Source of the DNA: Oscillospiraceae bacterium
Lineage (GTDB): Bacteria; Bacillota_A; Clostridia; Oscillospirales; Oscillospiraceae
DNA: 15,126 bases
Assembly: GCA_902789835.1 (NCBI GenBank)
Contig: CADAPN010000061.1
Location: 1 to 15,126, forward strand
Reading direction: 5' to 3'
Of the stretch, positions 1-6,738 are shown piece by piece; positions within the stretch are counted from its first letter, which is position 1; each line of letters opens with the position of its first letter. Position numbers and translations under genes: made by a program. The notes under the pieces were generated by a model. That model was not told where the DNA came from. It made no database searches and saw only the letters and a list, made by a program, of their open reading frames with translations.

Positions 1-75
1 CTGCAGTGCAGGAGAGGTGGACTTGTAGGTGACCTTTTCTCTGCCTTTTCTCACCAGTTGGTTAAAGGTTGGCAT
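1..75 (-). CDS. rpsL: 30S ribosomal protein S12, 5' end only
   Basis: The first 25 codons of S12, a decoding-centre protein of the small ribosomal subunit, read leftward and run off the window edge. The translation begins MPTFNQLVRKGREK and continues into KSTSPALQ, the typical S12 N-terminus. The start ATG (complement of 73-75) has a strong AAAGGAGG ribosome binding site at 82-89, six bases away. A near-consensus promoter lies upstream, giving a leader of about 88 nt. In most Firmicutes rpsL is followed by rpsG, fusA and tuf; those genes would lie outside the window. Identity is secure, although most of the gene is missing. Confidence 0.96.
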   Translation of the reverse strand, partial: MPTFNQLVRKGREKVTYKSTSPALQ

Positions 76-169
76 TGTTTTCCTCCTTTCTTCAAGAATA
101 AGTTCCGGCAGAATATCCTCCGCCGAAGCGCGCACTACACCCGTCGTGATGCAATCCACGCAATTGGTG

Positions 170-198
170 ATTATAGCAAAAGAATAGGTTCCCGTCAA
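170..198 (-). promoter_or_regulatory. Sigma-A type promoter of rpsL
   Basis: On the minus strand a TTGACG -35 (193-198) and a TATAAT -10 (170-175) are separated by exactly 17 bases. The predicted start is near 163, leaving a leader of about 88 nt before rpsL. This is one of the best promoter matches in the window, as expected for a ribosomal protein operon. Confidence 0.85.
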
Positions 199-413
199 GA
201 TTTTTCTCCCTTTTCCACAAAATTTTTTCCTGATTTTTGTTCGTTTTGCCGGTAAATCGGATACACCGCAGGATCTTGTGGTTCTGCCCGTCTTCCTGCG
301 TACAGATTGGGGCACATCGCCCCGGTCAGGGGAATTTTCCGCTTGCATTTTGCCGGATCCTGTATTATTGTTGTGTCCGGAGACATCTTTTTTCAAAAAT
401 TCTTTCGCTCCGC

Positions 414-430
414 TCCCGTTTTTTCCGGGA
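414..430. repeat. T6-looped inverted repeat (distal recA-upstream dyad)
   Basis: TCCCG (414-418) and CGGGA (426-430) form perfect 5-bp arms around a TTTTTTC centre. It lies upstream of the likely recA promoter and resembles the longer T6-centred dyad 20-30 bases further on. Its role is unknown; a second protein-binding site is one possibility. Confidence 0.5.
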
Positions 431-435
431 ATTTT

Positions 436-464
436 CGATGCTGTCCGTTTTTTCGGACACATCG
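436..464. repeat. Long T6-looped inverted repeat at the recA promoter (candidate operator)
   Basis: CGATG (436-440) pairs with CATCG (460-464), and TGTCCG (442-447) pairs with CGGACA (454-459), around a TTTTTT centre with one unpaired C at 441. It ends just before the TGCTATGAT extended -10 of recA and covers the -35 position. It lies upstream of the predicted transcription start, so it would act as DNA rather than RNA. The position fits a repressor operator. I found no GAAC-N4-GTTC box of the usual Firmicutes LexA type between 240 and 516. Calling it an SOS operator is inference. Confidence 0.55.
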
Positions 465-466
465 TG

Positions 467-475
467 TGCTATGAT
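467..475 (+). promoter_or_regulatory. Extended -10 promoter of recA
   Basis: TGCTATGAT contains a TATGAT -10 (470-475) with an upstream TG (467-468). The matching -35 position holds only a T-run, so the extended -10 would carry the promoter. The predicted start is near 482, giving a 35-nt leader to the recA ATG at 517. The ribosome binding site AAGGAG is at 500-505. The dyad at 436-464 overlaps the -35 region. Confidence 0.6.
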
Positions 476-516
476 ATGCGTAACATAAATCCTGACAAGA
501 AGGAGATTGAATCACG

Positions 517-1647
517 ATGGCTGAAAAGAAAAAGGTCCCCGTCACCCCCGTTTCCAAAGCCGGGAATGCCGAGGACAGGAAGCAGGCGCTGGAAACCGTC
601 CTGAAGAAGATTGAGCGCGACTACGGCAAGGGCACCATCATGCGTCTTGGCGACGACATTCCCGTGAATGTGGAAGCCCTCTCCACCGGCTCTCTCACGC
701 TGGACCTCGCCCTTGGCATCGGCGGTGTGCCGAAGGGGCGCATTGTGGAAATCTACGGTCCCGAGGCCTCCGGTAAGACGACCCTGGCGCTGCATGTGGT
801 CGCTTCCTCCCAGAAGCAGGGCGGCACCGCCGCCTACATTGACGTGGAGCACGCGCTGGAGCCCGCCTATGCGCGCGCCCTGGGCGTGGACATTGACGAG
901 CTGCTGATTTCCCAGCCGGACACCGGCGAGCAGGCCCTGGATATCTGTGAATCTCTGGTCCGTTCCGGCGCCGTGGATGTGGTGGTGGTCGACTCGGTGG
1001 CCGCCCTGATCCCCCGCAGCGAGCTGGAAGGGGAGATCGGCGATTCCGTCGTCGGCGTCCTCGCAAGGCTCATGAGCCAGGCCATGCGCCGTCTGGCCGG
1101 CGCCATCTCCAAGAACAACTGCACCGTCATTTTCATCAACCAGCTTCGGCAGAAGATCGGTGTCATGTACGGCAACCCCGAAACCACACCCGGCGGTCTG
1201 GCGCTGAAATACTATGCCAGCGTCCGCATTGATGTCCGCCGTGTTGAGACCCTCAAGGTCAACGGTGAGATGATCGGCAACCACACCCGTGCCAAGGTCG
1301 TGAAGAACAAGCTGGCGCCTCCGTTCAAGGAAGCCGAGTTTGACATCATGTACGGCGAGGGCATTTCCCGCGTCGGCGAGATCGTGGACCTCGGTGTCAA
1401 GCTTGAGATCATCGAAAAGGGCGGCGCCTGGTTCACCGTGGAGGACAACCGGATTCAGGGCCGCGACGGGGTCAAGCAGTTCCTGGTGGACAACCCCGAG
1501 GTTTGTGAGCGCATTGAAGCCCAGATCCGCGAAAACGCCTGGAAGCTGGCCGGTGCACAGGGCAAGCGCGCCGCCATCGCCATGGGCCGCACCTCGGCCG
1601 ACACGGCCGCCGTGGATGTTTCCGCGGACGACTTTGACCTCGGCTGA
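517..1647 (+). CDS. recA: Recombinase RecA
   Basis: RecA, the ATP-dependent DNA strand-exchange protein that also triggers LexA autocleavage in the SOS response. The product is 376 aa, normal for the family. Visible landmarks are the Walker A motif GPEASGKT (residues 81-88), the Walker B strand VVVVDS (155-160), loop L1 (about 172-180), the [19 protein letters not shown] segment leading into loop L2 (206-224) and an acidic C-terminus ending DDFDLG. The start is supported by AAGGAG eleven bases upstream. Loop L1 reads [12 protein letters not shown] where nearly all RecA proteins have GDSH(V/M)GLQARLM, so the conserved His (His163 in E. coli) is Val178 here. The rest of the core looks intact, so the gene is very likely functional. 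It is monocistronic, with a terminator directly after it. Confidence 0.98.
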   Translation: MAEKKKVPVTPVSKAGNAEDRKQALETVLKKIERDYGKGTIMRLGDDIPVNVEALSTGSLTLDLALGIGGVPKGRIVEIYGPEASGKTTLALHVVASSQKQGGTAAYIDVEHALEPAYARALGVDIDELLISQPDTGEQALDICESLVRSGAVDVVVVDSVAALIPRSELEGEIGDSVVGVLARLMSQAMRRLAGAISKNNCTVIFINQLRQKIGVMYGNPETTPGGLALKYYASVRIDVRRVETLKVNGEMIGNHTRAKVVKNKLAPPFKEAEFDIMYGEGISRVGEIVDLGVKLEIIEKGGAWFTVEDNRIQGRDGVKQFLVDNPEVCERIEAQIRENAWKLAGAQGKRAAIAMGRTSADTAAVDVSADDFDLG

Positions 1648-1672
1648 TCCGCTTTCGGAAATATCCGGCCGT

Positions 1673-1721
1673 AAAAAAGCATCACCCGTTTCTCCGGCTT
1701 CGGAGGACGGGTGATGCTTTT
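1673..1721. terminator. Two-way intrinsic terminator between recA and acpP
   Basis: AGCATCACCCG (1678-1688) pairs with CGGGTGATGCT (1708-1718), and an inner CTCCG/CGGAG stem closes on GCTT. A-runs on the left (1673-1678) and T-runs on the right (1718-1721) give a U-tract in both directions. It therefore ends recA on the plus strand and acpP on the minus strand. Confidence 0.9.
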
Positions 1722-1738
1722 CTGTTTCAAAACAGGTG

Positions 1739-1966
1739 TTATTTCATGTTCTCAAGATAGTCCACGATACGTCCGACGGTGTAGAGCTGGGCGGCGTCTT
1801 CATCGGAGATGCTCACGCCGAATTCGTCCTCCAGGGACATGATCAGCTCGACCACATCGAGAGAATCGGCACCGAGATCATCAATCAGATTGGTATCGGC
1901 TGTGATCGTCTCCGGGTCCAGCTCGAACTGCTGCGCGAGGGCTTCTCTGATTTTCTCAAAATACAT
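1739..1966 (-). CDS. acpP: Acyl carrier protein
   Basis: A small acidic carrier that holds growing acyl chains on a phosphopantetheine arm during type II fatty acid synthesis. The 75-aa length is typical. The DSL motif places the modified serine at residue 35 (GADSLDVVEL), and the acidic recognition helix continues as MSLEDEFG. The start is set by GGAGG at 1977-1981. It follows khpB by 72 bases with no clear terminator between them, so read-through from the rpmH operon is possible. No convincing promoter of its own was seen. Fatty acid genes such as fabD or fabF, its common neighbours, are absent. Confidence 0.97.
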   Translation of the reverse strand: MYFEKIREALAQQFELDPETITADTNLIDDLGADSLDVVELIMSLEDEFGVSISDEDAAQLYTVGRIVDYLENMK

Positions 1967-2038
1967 GGCTTTCTTTCCTCCGATCTGTCGAATAGTAGAT
2001 AAGGTACACAGATACGAGTTACCGGTATGCTCCCGCGC

Positions 2039-2842
2039 TCAGGCCCACTCTCTGCTCTGGGGCTTCCGGGATGCGGGCTGTTCGCTGCGGACATAGCTGA
2101 CCACCACGCGGCGGTTCGGTTCCGTACCGGTCGAAGCGGTGCTGACGCCCTCATAGTTCTGCAGTGCGGTGTGGATCACGTGACGCTCATAGGAGTTCAT
2201 CGGCTCCAGTGCCATGCTGCGTTTGTACTTGATGGCCTTTTCCGCCATTTTTTCGGCGAGCTTTGTGAGCGATTCCTCCCGCTTGGCACGGTAGTTCTCC
2301 GCATCGACGCTGACGCGCAGGTGCTTCTCGCTGCCATGGTTGACGGCATAGTTGGTCAGGTGCTGAATCGCGTCAAGGGTCTCACCGCGGCGTCCGATGA
2401 CCGCACCCATTCCGGGGCCGGCGAGCTCAACAGCGATTCCGCCGCCCTCTCTCTCGCTCATGCTGATCTCCGCCTCAATGCCCATGTGCTCCAGCAAGCC
2501 GGTAAGGAAGCTGCGGACCGCTGCGTAATCGTCCGCTTCATCCGCCGGTGCGGCAGGTACGGCAGTCTCAGCCGGTTTCACCGGCGCGGGCTTTTCTGCC
2601 GGCTTCGCCGCCGGGGCTGCGGTTTCCTCTGCCGGGCGCACCGGAGCAGGTGCGGGGGCGGGGTCTTCTGTTTCCCAGCTCACGCGAATTTTCGCCGGCT
2701 GAGCTCCGATGCCGAGAAACCCGGATTTCGCGCGTTCGACGATCTCGACGGAGACGTCGTCCCGCTCCATTTGGAGCTCCCGAAGGGCGGCAGCGATGGC
2801 TTCATCTTCGGTCTTGCCGGTTTTTTCCAGATAGTTGATCAT
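2039..2842 (-). CDS. khpB: RNA-binding protein KhpB (Jag/EloR), KH and R3H domains
   Basis: An RNA-binding partner of KhpA, linked in Firmicutes to cell elongation and envelope control. The 267 aa comprise a Jag_N domain (about 1-56, with the KSGFLGIGAQPA stretch), a Pro/Ala/Glu-rich linker (about 57-105), a KH domain with GxxG loop GRRG (150-153), and an R3H domain with the R-x3-H motif at Arg220 and His224. The start ATG overlaps the yidC stop by four bases (ATGA), which suggests translational coupling and is the usual arrangement of this pair. The linker is long and low in complexity. No missing key residue was seen. Confidence 0.95.
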   Translation of the reverse strand: MINYLEKTGKTEDEAIAAALRELQMERDDVSVEIVERAKSGFLGIGAQPAKIRVSWETEDPAPAPAPVRPAEETAAPAAKPAEKPAPVKPAETAVPAAPADEADDYAAVRSFLTGLLEHMGIEAEISMSEREGGGIAVELAGPGMGAVIGRRGETLDAIQHLTNYAVNHGSEKHLRVSVDAENYRAKREESLTKLAEKMAEKAIKYKRSMALEPMNSYERHVIHTALQNYEGVSTASTGTEPNRRVVVSYVRSEQPASRKPQSREWA

Positions 2843-4218
2843 GCGTTTTCTCCGTTCTCTTCTGCGGCAGGCTCAACGTCGGTATTCTGCGCTTCCGTCT
2901 GTTCCGGCTCCGTGACGGCCGGGGTCTCCGCCGGCATGGTCACATCGTCTTCCACCGTCTCATCGATGGAAGCTGCATTCTCCGACTCCTGCGCGGCGGC
3001 CAGAGTCGCGGCTTCCGCTGCTTCGGGATTTGAGAACCGGTCGGGCACATAGGCGCGGCCTCTCGCATAGCGTCTGTTTCCGACCTGAGAGGCAGGCTTT
3101 TCCGTTTCCTTGATGCCGAGGCGCTCACGGCGGGCGGCGCGGTCCGCGCGCTCCAGAGCCGCTTTGCGCTCATCGCTTTTCTGTTTCTCGTTGGCCTGGA
3201 TTTTTTTCTTACTGGTGTTGCTGTTCTTTTCGGTCTTTCCTTCCGCACGCAGGCGTTCGGTCTCTTCCCGCTGCTTCTCGATCTCCCACTCTCTGGCATC
3301 CCGGGCCGCCTTGCGTTCGGCATCCTCGATGTCCAGCTGTTTCTTGTAAACCTTTGTCAGGATATAGTCACGCGCAATGCCGAAGACGGAGTTGGCAATC
3401 CAGTACACGCCCATGGCGGCCGGCATGACAAAGCAGATCCAGACGCTCATCAGAGGCATCATCAGGTTCATGCTCTTCATCGTGGCGGCGCTCTGGTCGT
3501 TCTGGGCCGTGGGCGGATTGGAAGCGGAGCTGATCTTCATCGAGACCCAGGACAGGAAGGCCGAAATGAACGGGATCAGGAACAGGCCGAGAGCCGGCAG
3601 CCAGACATGGGCGTCGCTCCAGTCGGTATTGACAAAGAAGTTCCACTTCGGCTGATCTCCGAGGTTCAGTCCGAGGAACGAGAAGTCGATGTCCATGAAG
3701 TTCGGATCAATCTTCCCGGCCAGACCGGACTGGACAAGATCCCAGTTGTCATGGGAAAGTCTTGTGAGTGTGATCTCCACGTAGGCGTCCGCACGACTCG
3801 CAACTTCGTAGAGGCCTTTTTCCACGAAGAAGTTCTGCAGCGTGGTGACAAATTCCTCCGCCACAAACATCATCCTGGTCAGAGGCTGACGGATGACGCT
3901 GTACAGGGCGATCAGGATCGGGAAAGGAATCAGGGACCACAGGCAGCCGGACATGGGGTTGACGCCCTCTTCGCGGTAGAGCTTCTGCATCTCCGCGTTC
4001 AGCTTCTGGGGGTTCCCCTCATGTCTGCGCTGAATCTCCTGGATCTTCGGCTGCAGACGCGTGGAGCGCATCATGCTCTTCTTGCTCTTGGCCATAAAGG
4101 GCGTCAGGATGAGGTTGACCGCAAGCGCGAACAGAACGACAGCCCAGCCATAGCTTCCGGTCAGGTTATAGAGCCAGATCATCAGCCATGCAAAGGGTTT
4201 TGTAATGGTCTTCCACAT
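2839..4218 (-). CDS. yidC: Membrane protein insertase YidC (Oxa1/SpoIIIJ family)
   Basis: Inserts and folds membrane proteins, alone or with SecYEG. The 459 aa show TM1 (about 20-42), a charged cytoplasmic hairpin (43-88), TM2 (about 90-110), an extracellular stretch of roughly 95 aa, TM3 (about 205-228) and a last hydrophobic pair (about 250-285). The signature GVNPMSGCLWSLIPFPILIALY is intact. A long tail (about 292-459) has a Lys/Arg/Glu-rich, probably coiled-coil part followed by an acidic Ala/Glu-rich end. No lipoprotein signal precedes TM1. The groove residue that is Arg in SpoIIIJ and E. coli YidC, five residues before the TM1 proline, is Asn35 here (VNLILTPF). The start has GAGG upstream; the gene overlaps khpB by four bases. 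Confidence 0.96.
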   Translation of the reverse strand: MWKTITKPFAWLMIWLYNLTGSYGWAVVLFALAVNLILTPFMAKSKKSMMRSTRLQPKIQEIQRRHEGNPQKLNAEMQKLYREEGVNPMSGCLWSLIPFPILIALYSVIRQPLTRMMFVAEEFVTTLQNFFVEKGLYEVASRADAYVEITLTRLSHDNWDLVQSGLAGKIDPNFMDIDFSFLGLNLGDQPKWNFFVNTDWSDAHVWLPALGLFLIPFISAFLSWVSMKISSASNPPTAQNDQSAATMKSMNLMMPLMSVWICFVMPAAMGVYWIANSVFGIARDYILTKVYKKQLDIEDAERKAARDAREWEIEKQREETERLRAEGKTEKNSNTSKKKIQANEKQKSDERKAALERADRAARRERLGIKETEKPASQVGNRRYARGRAYVPDRFSNPEAAEAATLAAAQESENAASIDETVEDDVTMPAETPAVTEPEQTEAQNTDVEPAAEENGENA

Positions 4219-4253
4219 GGTGTTTTCCTCAAATCTTCTCTTCTTCGGTTCCG

Positions 4254-4472
4254 TCAGGGAACCGGATCATAATAGGGGTGCTTCCCGTGATAGAAGGGAT
4301 GGCACCGACATATGCGCTTCAGGGCGAGCCATCCGCCTTTCAGAGCACCGTATTTCTCAACGGCCTCCAGCGCATACTGCGAACAGGTGGGTGTAAACCG
4401 GCAGCAGGGCGGCCGGGTCGGAGAGATATACTTCCGGTAGAACCGGATCATCGTCAGAAGAACCTGCTTCAT
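4254..4472 (-). CDS. yidD: Membrane protein insertion efficiency factor YidD
   Basis: A small amphipathic protein associated with the inner face of the membrane and thought to help YidC-dependent insertion. The 72 aa match the family, with the signature block [20 protein letters not shown] (residues 23-42) and the CRCHPF motif near the end. Its ATG overlaps the rnpA stop by four bases (ATGA), and yidC follows 35 bases later. The ribosome binding site is weak, so translation probably relies on coupling to rnpA. Confidence 0.95.
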   Translation of the reverse strand: MKQVLLTMIRFYRKYISPTRPPCCRFTPTCSQYALEAVEKYGALKGGWLALKRICRCHPFYHGKHPYYDPVP

Positions 4473-4819
4473 GTTTTCACATCTTTCTTCATCAGGCGAA
4501 GCCTCTCCAGGCAGCTGAGAACATCTGCCTCCAGTCGGTGATAATCAGCCTCCGCCGCACGTCCCCTCGCCACAAGGATCAGGTCATAGCCCTGCTCCGT
4601 CCGTTCACCATTCAGGCGCACAATTTCCCGCAGACGCCGCCGGATCCGGTTGCGCAGAACGGCTTTCCCGAGCTTTTTTGACACGGTGAAGCCGAAGCGG
4701 TTGGTTCCGAGCCGGTTTTTTCTGCAGTAGATCACGACGCAGGGACTGACAGCGCTCTTCCCTCTTGCATAGATGCGATGGAAGTCGCCGTTTCGTTTGA
4801 TGCTCGTGCCGGGATTCAA
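4469..4819 (-). CDS. rnpA: Ribonuclease P protein component
   Basis: The protein subunit of RNase P, which supports the catalytic RNA in trimming tRNA 5' ends. The RNR signature is clear ([10 protein letters not shown]), preceded by [14 protein letters not shown] chose the TTG start at 4819 because GGGAGG at 4827-4832 sits seven bases away. It gives 116 aa, the usual family length, with the conserved [14 protein letters not shown] segment near the N-terminus. An upstream in-frame ATG at 4897 would give 142 aa with an unusual N-terminal extension and a weaker ribosome binding site. The gene lies between rpmH and yidD, as in most bacteria. Confidence 0.93.
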   Translation of the reverse strand: MNPGTSIKRNGDFHRIYARGKSAVSPCVVIYCRKNRLGTNRFGFTVSKKLGKAVLRNRIRRRLREIVRLNGERTEQGYDLILVARGRAAEADYHRLEADVLSCLERLRLMKKDVKT

Positions 4820-4826
4820 GTCATAG

Positions 4827-4832
4827 CCTCCC
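4827..4832 (-). promoter_or_regulatory. Ribosome binding site that decides the rnpA start
   Basis: GGGAGG on the minus strand, seven bases before an in-frame TTG. It is the best ribosome binding site for rnpA and argues against the upstream ATG at 4897. Confidence 0.65.
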
Positions 4833-4922
4833 ACGGGTCCGGAAAATGCCGAAAGGGCGGATTGCGCCGCCCTGTGAAGCACTTCCGTCTGCCCCATTCC
4901 TGCTCATTGTCTTTCGTTACGC

Positions 4923-5039
4923 TCAGGCGCTGAGTTTCGCTCTGCCTTTCGCTCTGCGGCGGGCAAGAACCTTGCGGCCGTTGGCTGTGCGCATTCTCTT
5001 CCGGAAGCCGTGCTCCTTGCTCTGATAGGTACGAAGCAT
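4923..5039 (-). CDS. rpmH: 50S ribosomal protein L34, internally shortened
   Basis: L34, a small basic protein of the large ribosomal subunit that packs into 23S rRNA. The C-terminal half is classical ([21 protein letters not shown], ending KLSA). The start ATG has AAAGGAG at 5048-5054, eight bases away. The product is 38 aa, while L34 is usually 44 or more. Aligned with B. subtilis L34 from memory, it reads MLRTYQ directly followed by SKEHGF, so a six-residue basic stretch (PNNRKR there) is missing in frame. The reading frame is otherwise undamaged. An in-frame extension up to 5144 exists but has no ribosome binding site and does not restore the missing segment. Confidence 0.95.
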   Translation of the reverse strand: MLRTYQSKEHGFRKRMRTANGRKVLARRRAKGRAKLSA

Positions 5040-5141
5040 TGTCTGCACTCCTTTCACATCATAATACTCAACATCCTCCGGACCGGCCGCGTCAAGCAGG
5101 TCCCGGACCGCTCCGGAAGAAGCAGTTGACAAAATGAAAAT

Positions 5142-5167
5142 CACTCGGCGGTCAGGGCCGCCGAGTG
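5142..5167 (-). terminator. Strong hairpin: galU-operon terminator and/or 5' stem-loop of the rpmH mRNA
   Basis: Ten-base perfect arms CACTCGGCGG and CCGCCGAGTG enclose a six-base loop, followed on the minus strand by a broken U-tract (ATTTTCATTTTG). It follows galU by about 45 bases, so it fits an intrinsic terminator for the long upstream operon. The rpmH promoter fires into it: the predicted start near 5164 would leave a 7-bp stem at the very 5' end of the rpmH transcript. Confidence 0.75.
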
Positions 5168-5170
5168 GTT

Positions 5171-5200
5171 ATTATATCGTATGGTGCCGATCGATGTCAA
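5171..5200 (-). promoter_or_regulatory. Promoter of the rpmH-rnpA-yidD-yidC-khpB operon
   Basis: Full-consensus TTGACA -35 (5195-5200) and TATAAT -10 (5171-5176) on the minus strand with an 18-base spacer. The -35 lies 12 bases downstream of the galU stop, so galU transcripts run across it. Predicted start is near 5164 and the leader to rpmH is about 125 nt. Confidence 0.88.
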
Positions 5201-5212
5201 CTAAAATTTCCG

Positions 5213-6088
5213 TCAGCGCAGCAAATCCGCCTTCTGGATGATAAACTCGCGCAGCCAGTCTCCCGCTTCCTCGTTGAGCAGGGCAAAGTCGATGATGGCT
5301 TCCAGATAGCCCTTGAGGTTTCCGGTGTCGTAACGCCTGCCCTCAAAGTCGACGCCGCACATCCGCTCCCGGCTGAGCAGTTCCTTCATGCCGTCCGTCA
5401 GCTGGATCTCGTTGTTGCGGCCCGGCGCGGTATGTTCCAGGATCTCGAAGATTCCCGGGGTCAGCACGTAGCGGCCCAGGATTGCGTAGTTGGAGAACTT
5501 TTCCTCCAGGGTCGGCTTCTCGTTCATATCGCTGATGCGGTAGACCCGGTCGGAGAGCTTCTCCTCCATTTTTACCGAGGAGTACTTCACGATCAGCTCA
5601 TCCGGCACCTCGTGGATTGCCACCGCGCTGCAGTCGTTGGCTTCCGTGGCTTCCACCAGCTGTTTCAGGACCGGCTTTTCCCCCAGCATGATATCGTCGC
5701 CCAGCAGCACGGCAAAAGGCTCATCGCCCACAAAGCTCTTCGCGCGCCAGACGGCGTGTCCGAGGCCTTTGGTCTCCTTCTGGCGGAGAAAGAGGACATC
5801 CGCCATATCCGCAACCGCGCGGATCGTCCGGGCTTCCTTTTCCTTTCCGTCCTTCAGGAGCCGCTCCTCCAGGTCCGGCGCATAGTCGAAGTAGTCTTCA
5901 ATCGGGGATTTGCCCCGGTTGGTGATGACCAGGATCTGTTCCACACCGGCGGCCACCGCTTCTTCCACGATGTACTGCAAAACCGGCTTGTCCACCAGGG
6001 GCAGCATTTCCTTCGGGATGCTCTTGGTGTTGGGAAGCAGCCGGGTCCCCAACCCCGCCGCGGGGATAATCGCTTTTCTCACTTTCAT
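5213..6088 (-). CDS. galU: UTP-glucose-1-phosphate uridylyltransferase
   Basis: Makes UDP-glucose from UTP and glucose-1-phosphate in the cytoplasm; UDP-glucose feeds cell-wall, capsule and glycolipid synthesis. The 291 aa begin with the nucleotide-binding loop GLGTRLLPNTKSIPKEMLPL (residues 12-31) and contain the ITNRGKSPIEDYFD and LLGDDIM blocks of the family. Its ATG overlaps the queH stop by four bases, so it is coupled to the upstream genes and is probably the last gene of the long operon. The ribosome binding site is GAGGTG. UDP-glucose might serve surface sugars related to the pilus genes upstream, but that is speculation. Confidence 0.96.
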   Translation of the reverse strand: MKVRKAIIPAAGLGTRLLPNTKSIPKEMLPLVDKPVLQYIVEEAVAAGVEQILVITNRGKSPIEDYFDYAPDLEERLLKDGKEKEARTIRAVADMADVLFLRQKETKGLGHAVWRAKSFVGDEPFAVLLGDDIMLGEKPVLKQLVEATEANDCSAVAIHEVPDELIVKYSSVKMEEKLSDRVYRISDMNEKPTLEEKFSNYAILGRYVLTPGIFEILEHTAPGRNNEIQLTDGMKELLSRERMCGVDFEGRRYDTGNLKGYLEAIIDFALLNEEAGDWLREFIIQKADLLR

Positions 6089-6738
6089 GATTGCACCTCA
6101 GACTCTTTCTTTTCTTTCATAATCTCCTCAGGAAGATCTTTTCTTACCGAGTATTCGCATCCGCAGTAATCCTGGCGGTAAATGCCGTACTGCTCACAGA
6201 GCTGTTTGGACCGCAGTTCCCTTCCGCGTTTTTTAAACTCGGACGGAAGCCACGGGATGCCGAACTCCTCTGCAAACTGTTCGCCCAGGGCGTTGATGCG
6301 CAGCGGATCTTTATGGCGGGAAAGCGTCAGCGTACTGCAGAAGCAGTCAAACCCCTCTTCCGCCCCGTAGGCGGCCGCTTCCCGCAGGCGGAGGCGAAAG
6401 CATTCCGTGCACCGCTTCCCGCCTTCCGGCTCATGCTCCAGTCCCTCTGTCGCCCGATACCACCGCTCGCTGTTTCTCGGCATGCAGACAAGCCGCACCC
6501 GCTCCTCCAGCCCCATGGCCCGAATCAGCTTCCGCTGCTCCTCCAGCCGGAGGTCAAATTCCTCCTGAGGCCAGATATTCGGATTATACCAGAACAGCGT
6601 CACGTCAAAATACTGTGTCAGATACTCGAGAACCGGTGCACTGCAGGGGCCACAGCAGCTGTGCAGCAGCAGGCGGGGACGCTTCCCCGCCTGCCGGGCA
6701 ATGATCCCGTCCAGCTCCTGCTGGTAATTACGCTTCAT
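6085..6738 (-). CDS. queH: Epoxyqueuosine reductase QueH
   Basis: Carries out the last step of tRNA queuosine synthesis, reducing epoxyqueuosine to queuosine; it is the cobalamin-independent alternative to QueG. The 217 aa carry the family's metal ligands: HSCCGPCS near the N-terminus (Cys28, Cys29, Cys32), KRCTECFRLRL in the middle (Cys110, Cys113) and YCGC near the C-terminus (Cys192, Cys194). The SRHKDP block (140-145) is also typical. The ATG lies inside the HPt gene (11-base overlap) and the stop overlaps galU, so translation is probably coupled on both sides. No other queuosine genes are in the window. Confidence 0.93.
   Translation of the reverse strand: MKRNYQQELDGIIARQAGKRPRLLLHSCCGPCSAPVLEYLTQYFDVTLFWYNPNIWPQEEFDLRLEEQRKLIRAMGLEERVRLVCMPRNSERWYRATEGLEHEPEGGKRCTECFRLRLREAAAYGAEEGFDCFCSTLTLSRHKDPLRINALGEQFAEEFGIPWLPSEFKKRGRELRSKQLCEQYGIYRQDYCGCEYSVRKDLPEEIMKEKKESEVQS

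Noticed and set aside
343..371. TTGCAT-N17-TATTGT as a second recA promoter
   Set aside because: A weak match that would give a long leader; the extended -10 at 467-475 is closer and better. It cannot be excluded without start-site mapping.
278..604. A plus-strand open frame running into recA
   Set aside because: It overlaps the recA start in another frame, has no ribosome binding site, and crosses the dyads and promoter.
469..1284. A 271-codon minus-strand open frame across recA
   Set aside because: It is antisense to a secure recA gene, has no ribosome binding site or recognisable domain, and reflects GC-rich codon structure.
5040..5144. In-frame N-terminal extension of rpmH
   Set aside because: There is no ribosome binding site, it does not resemble L34, and the ATG at 5039 has an ideal AAAGGAG. 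The region is better read as the 5' leader.
5040..5212. Possible replication origin next to rpmH
   Set aside because: No TTATCCACA-like DnaA boxes or AT-rich unwinding region were noticed, and dnaA is not adjacent.
5165..6169. A 334-codon plus-strand open frame opposite galU
   Set aside because: A shadow of galU, which is a textbook family match on the minus strand.
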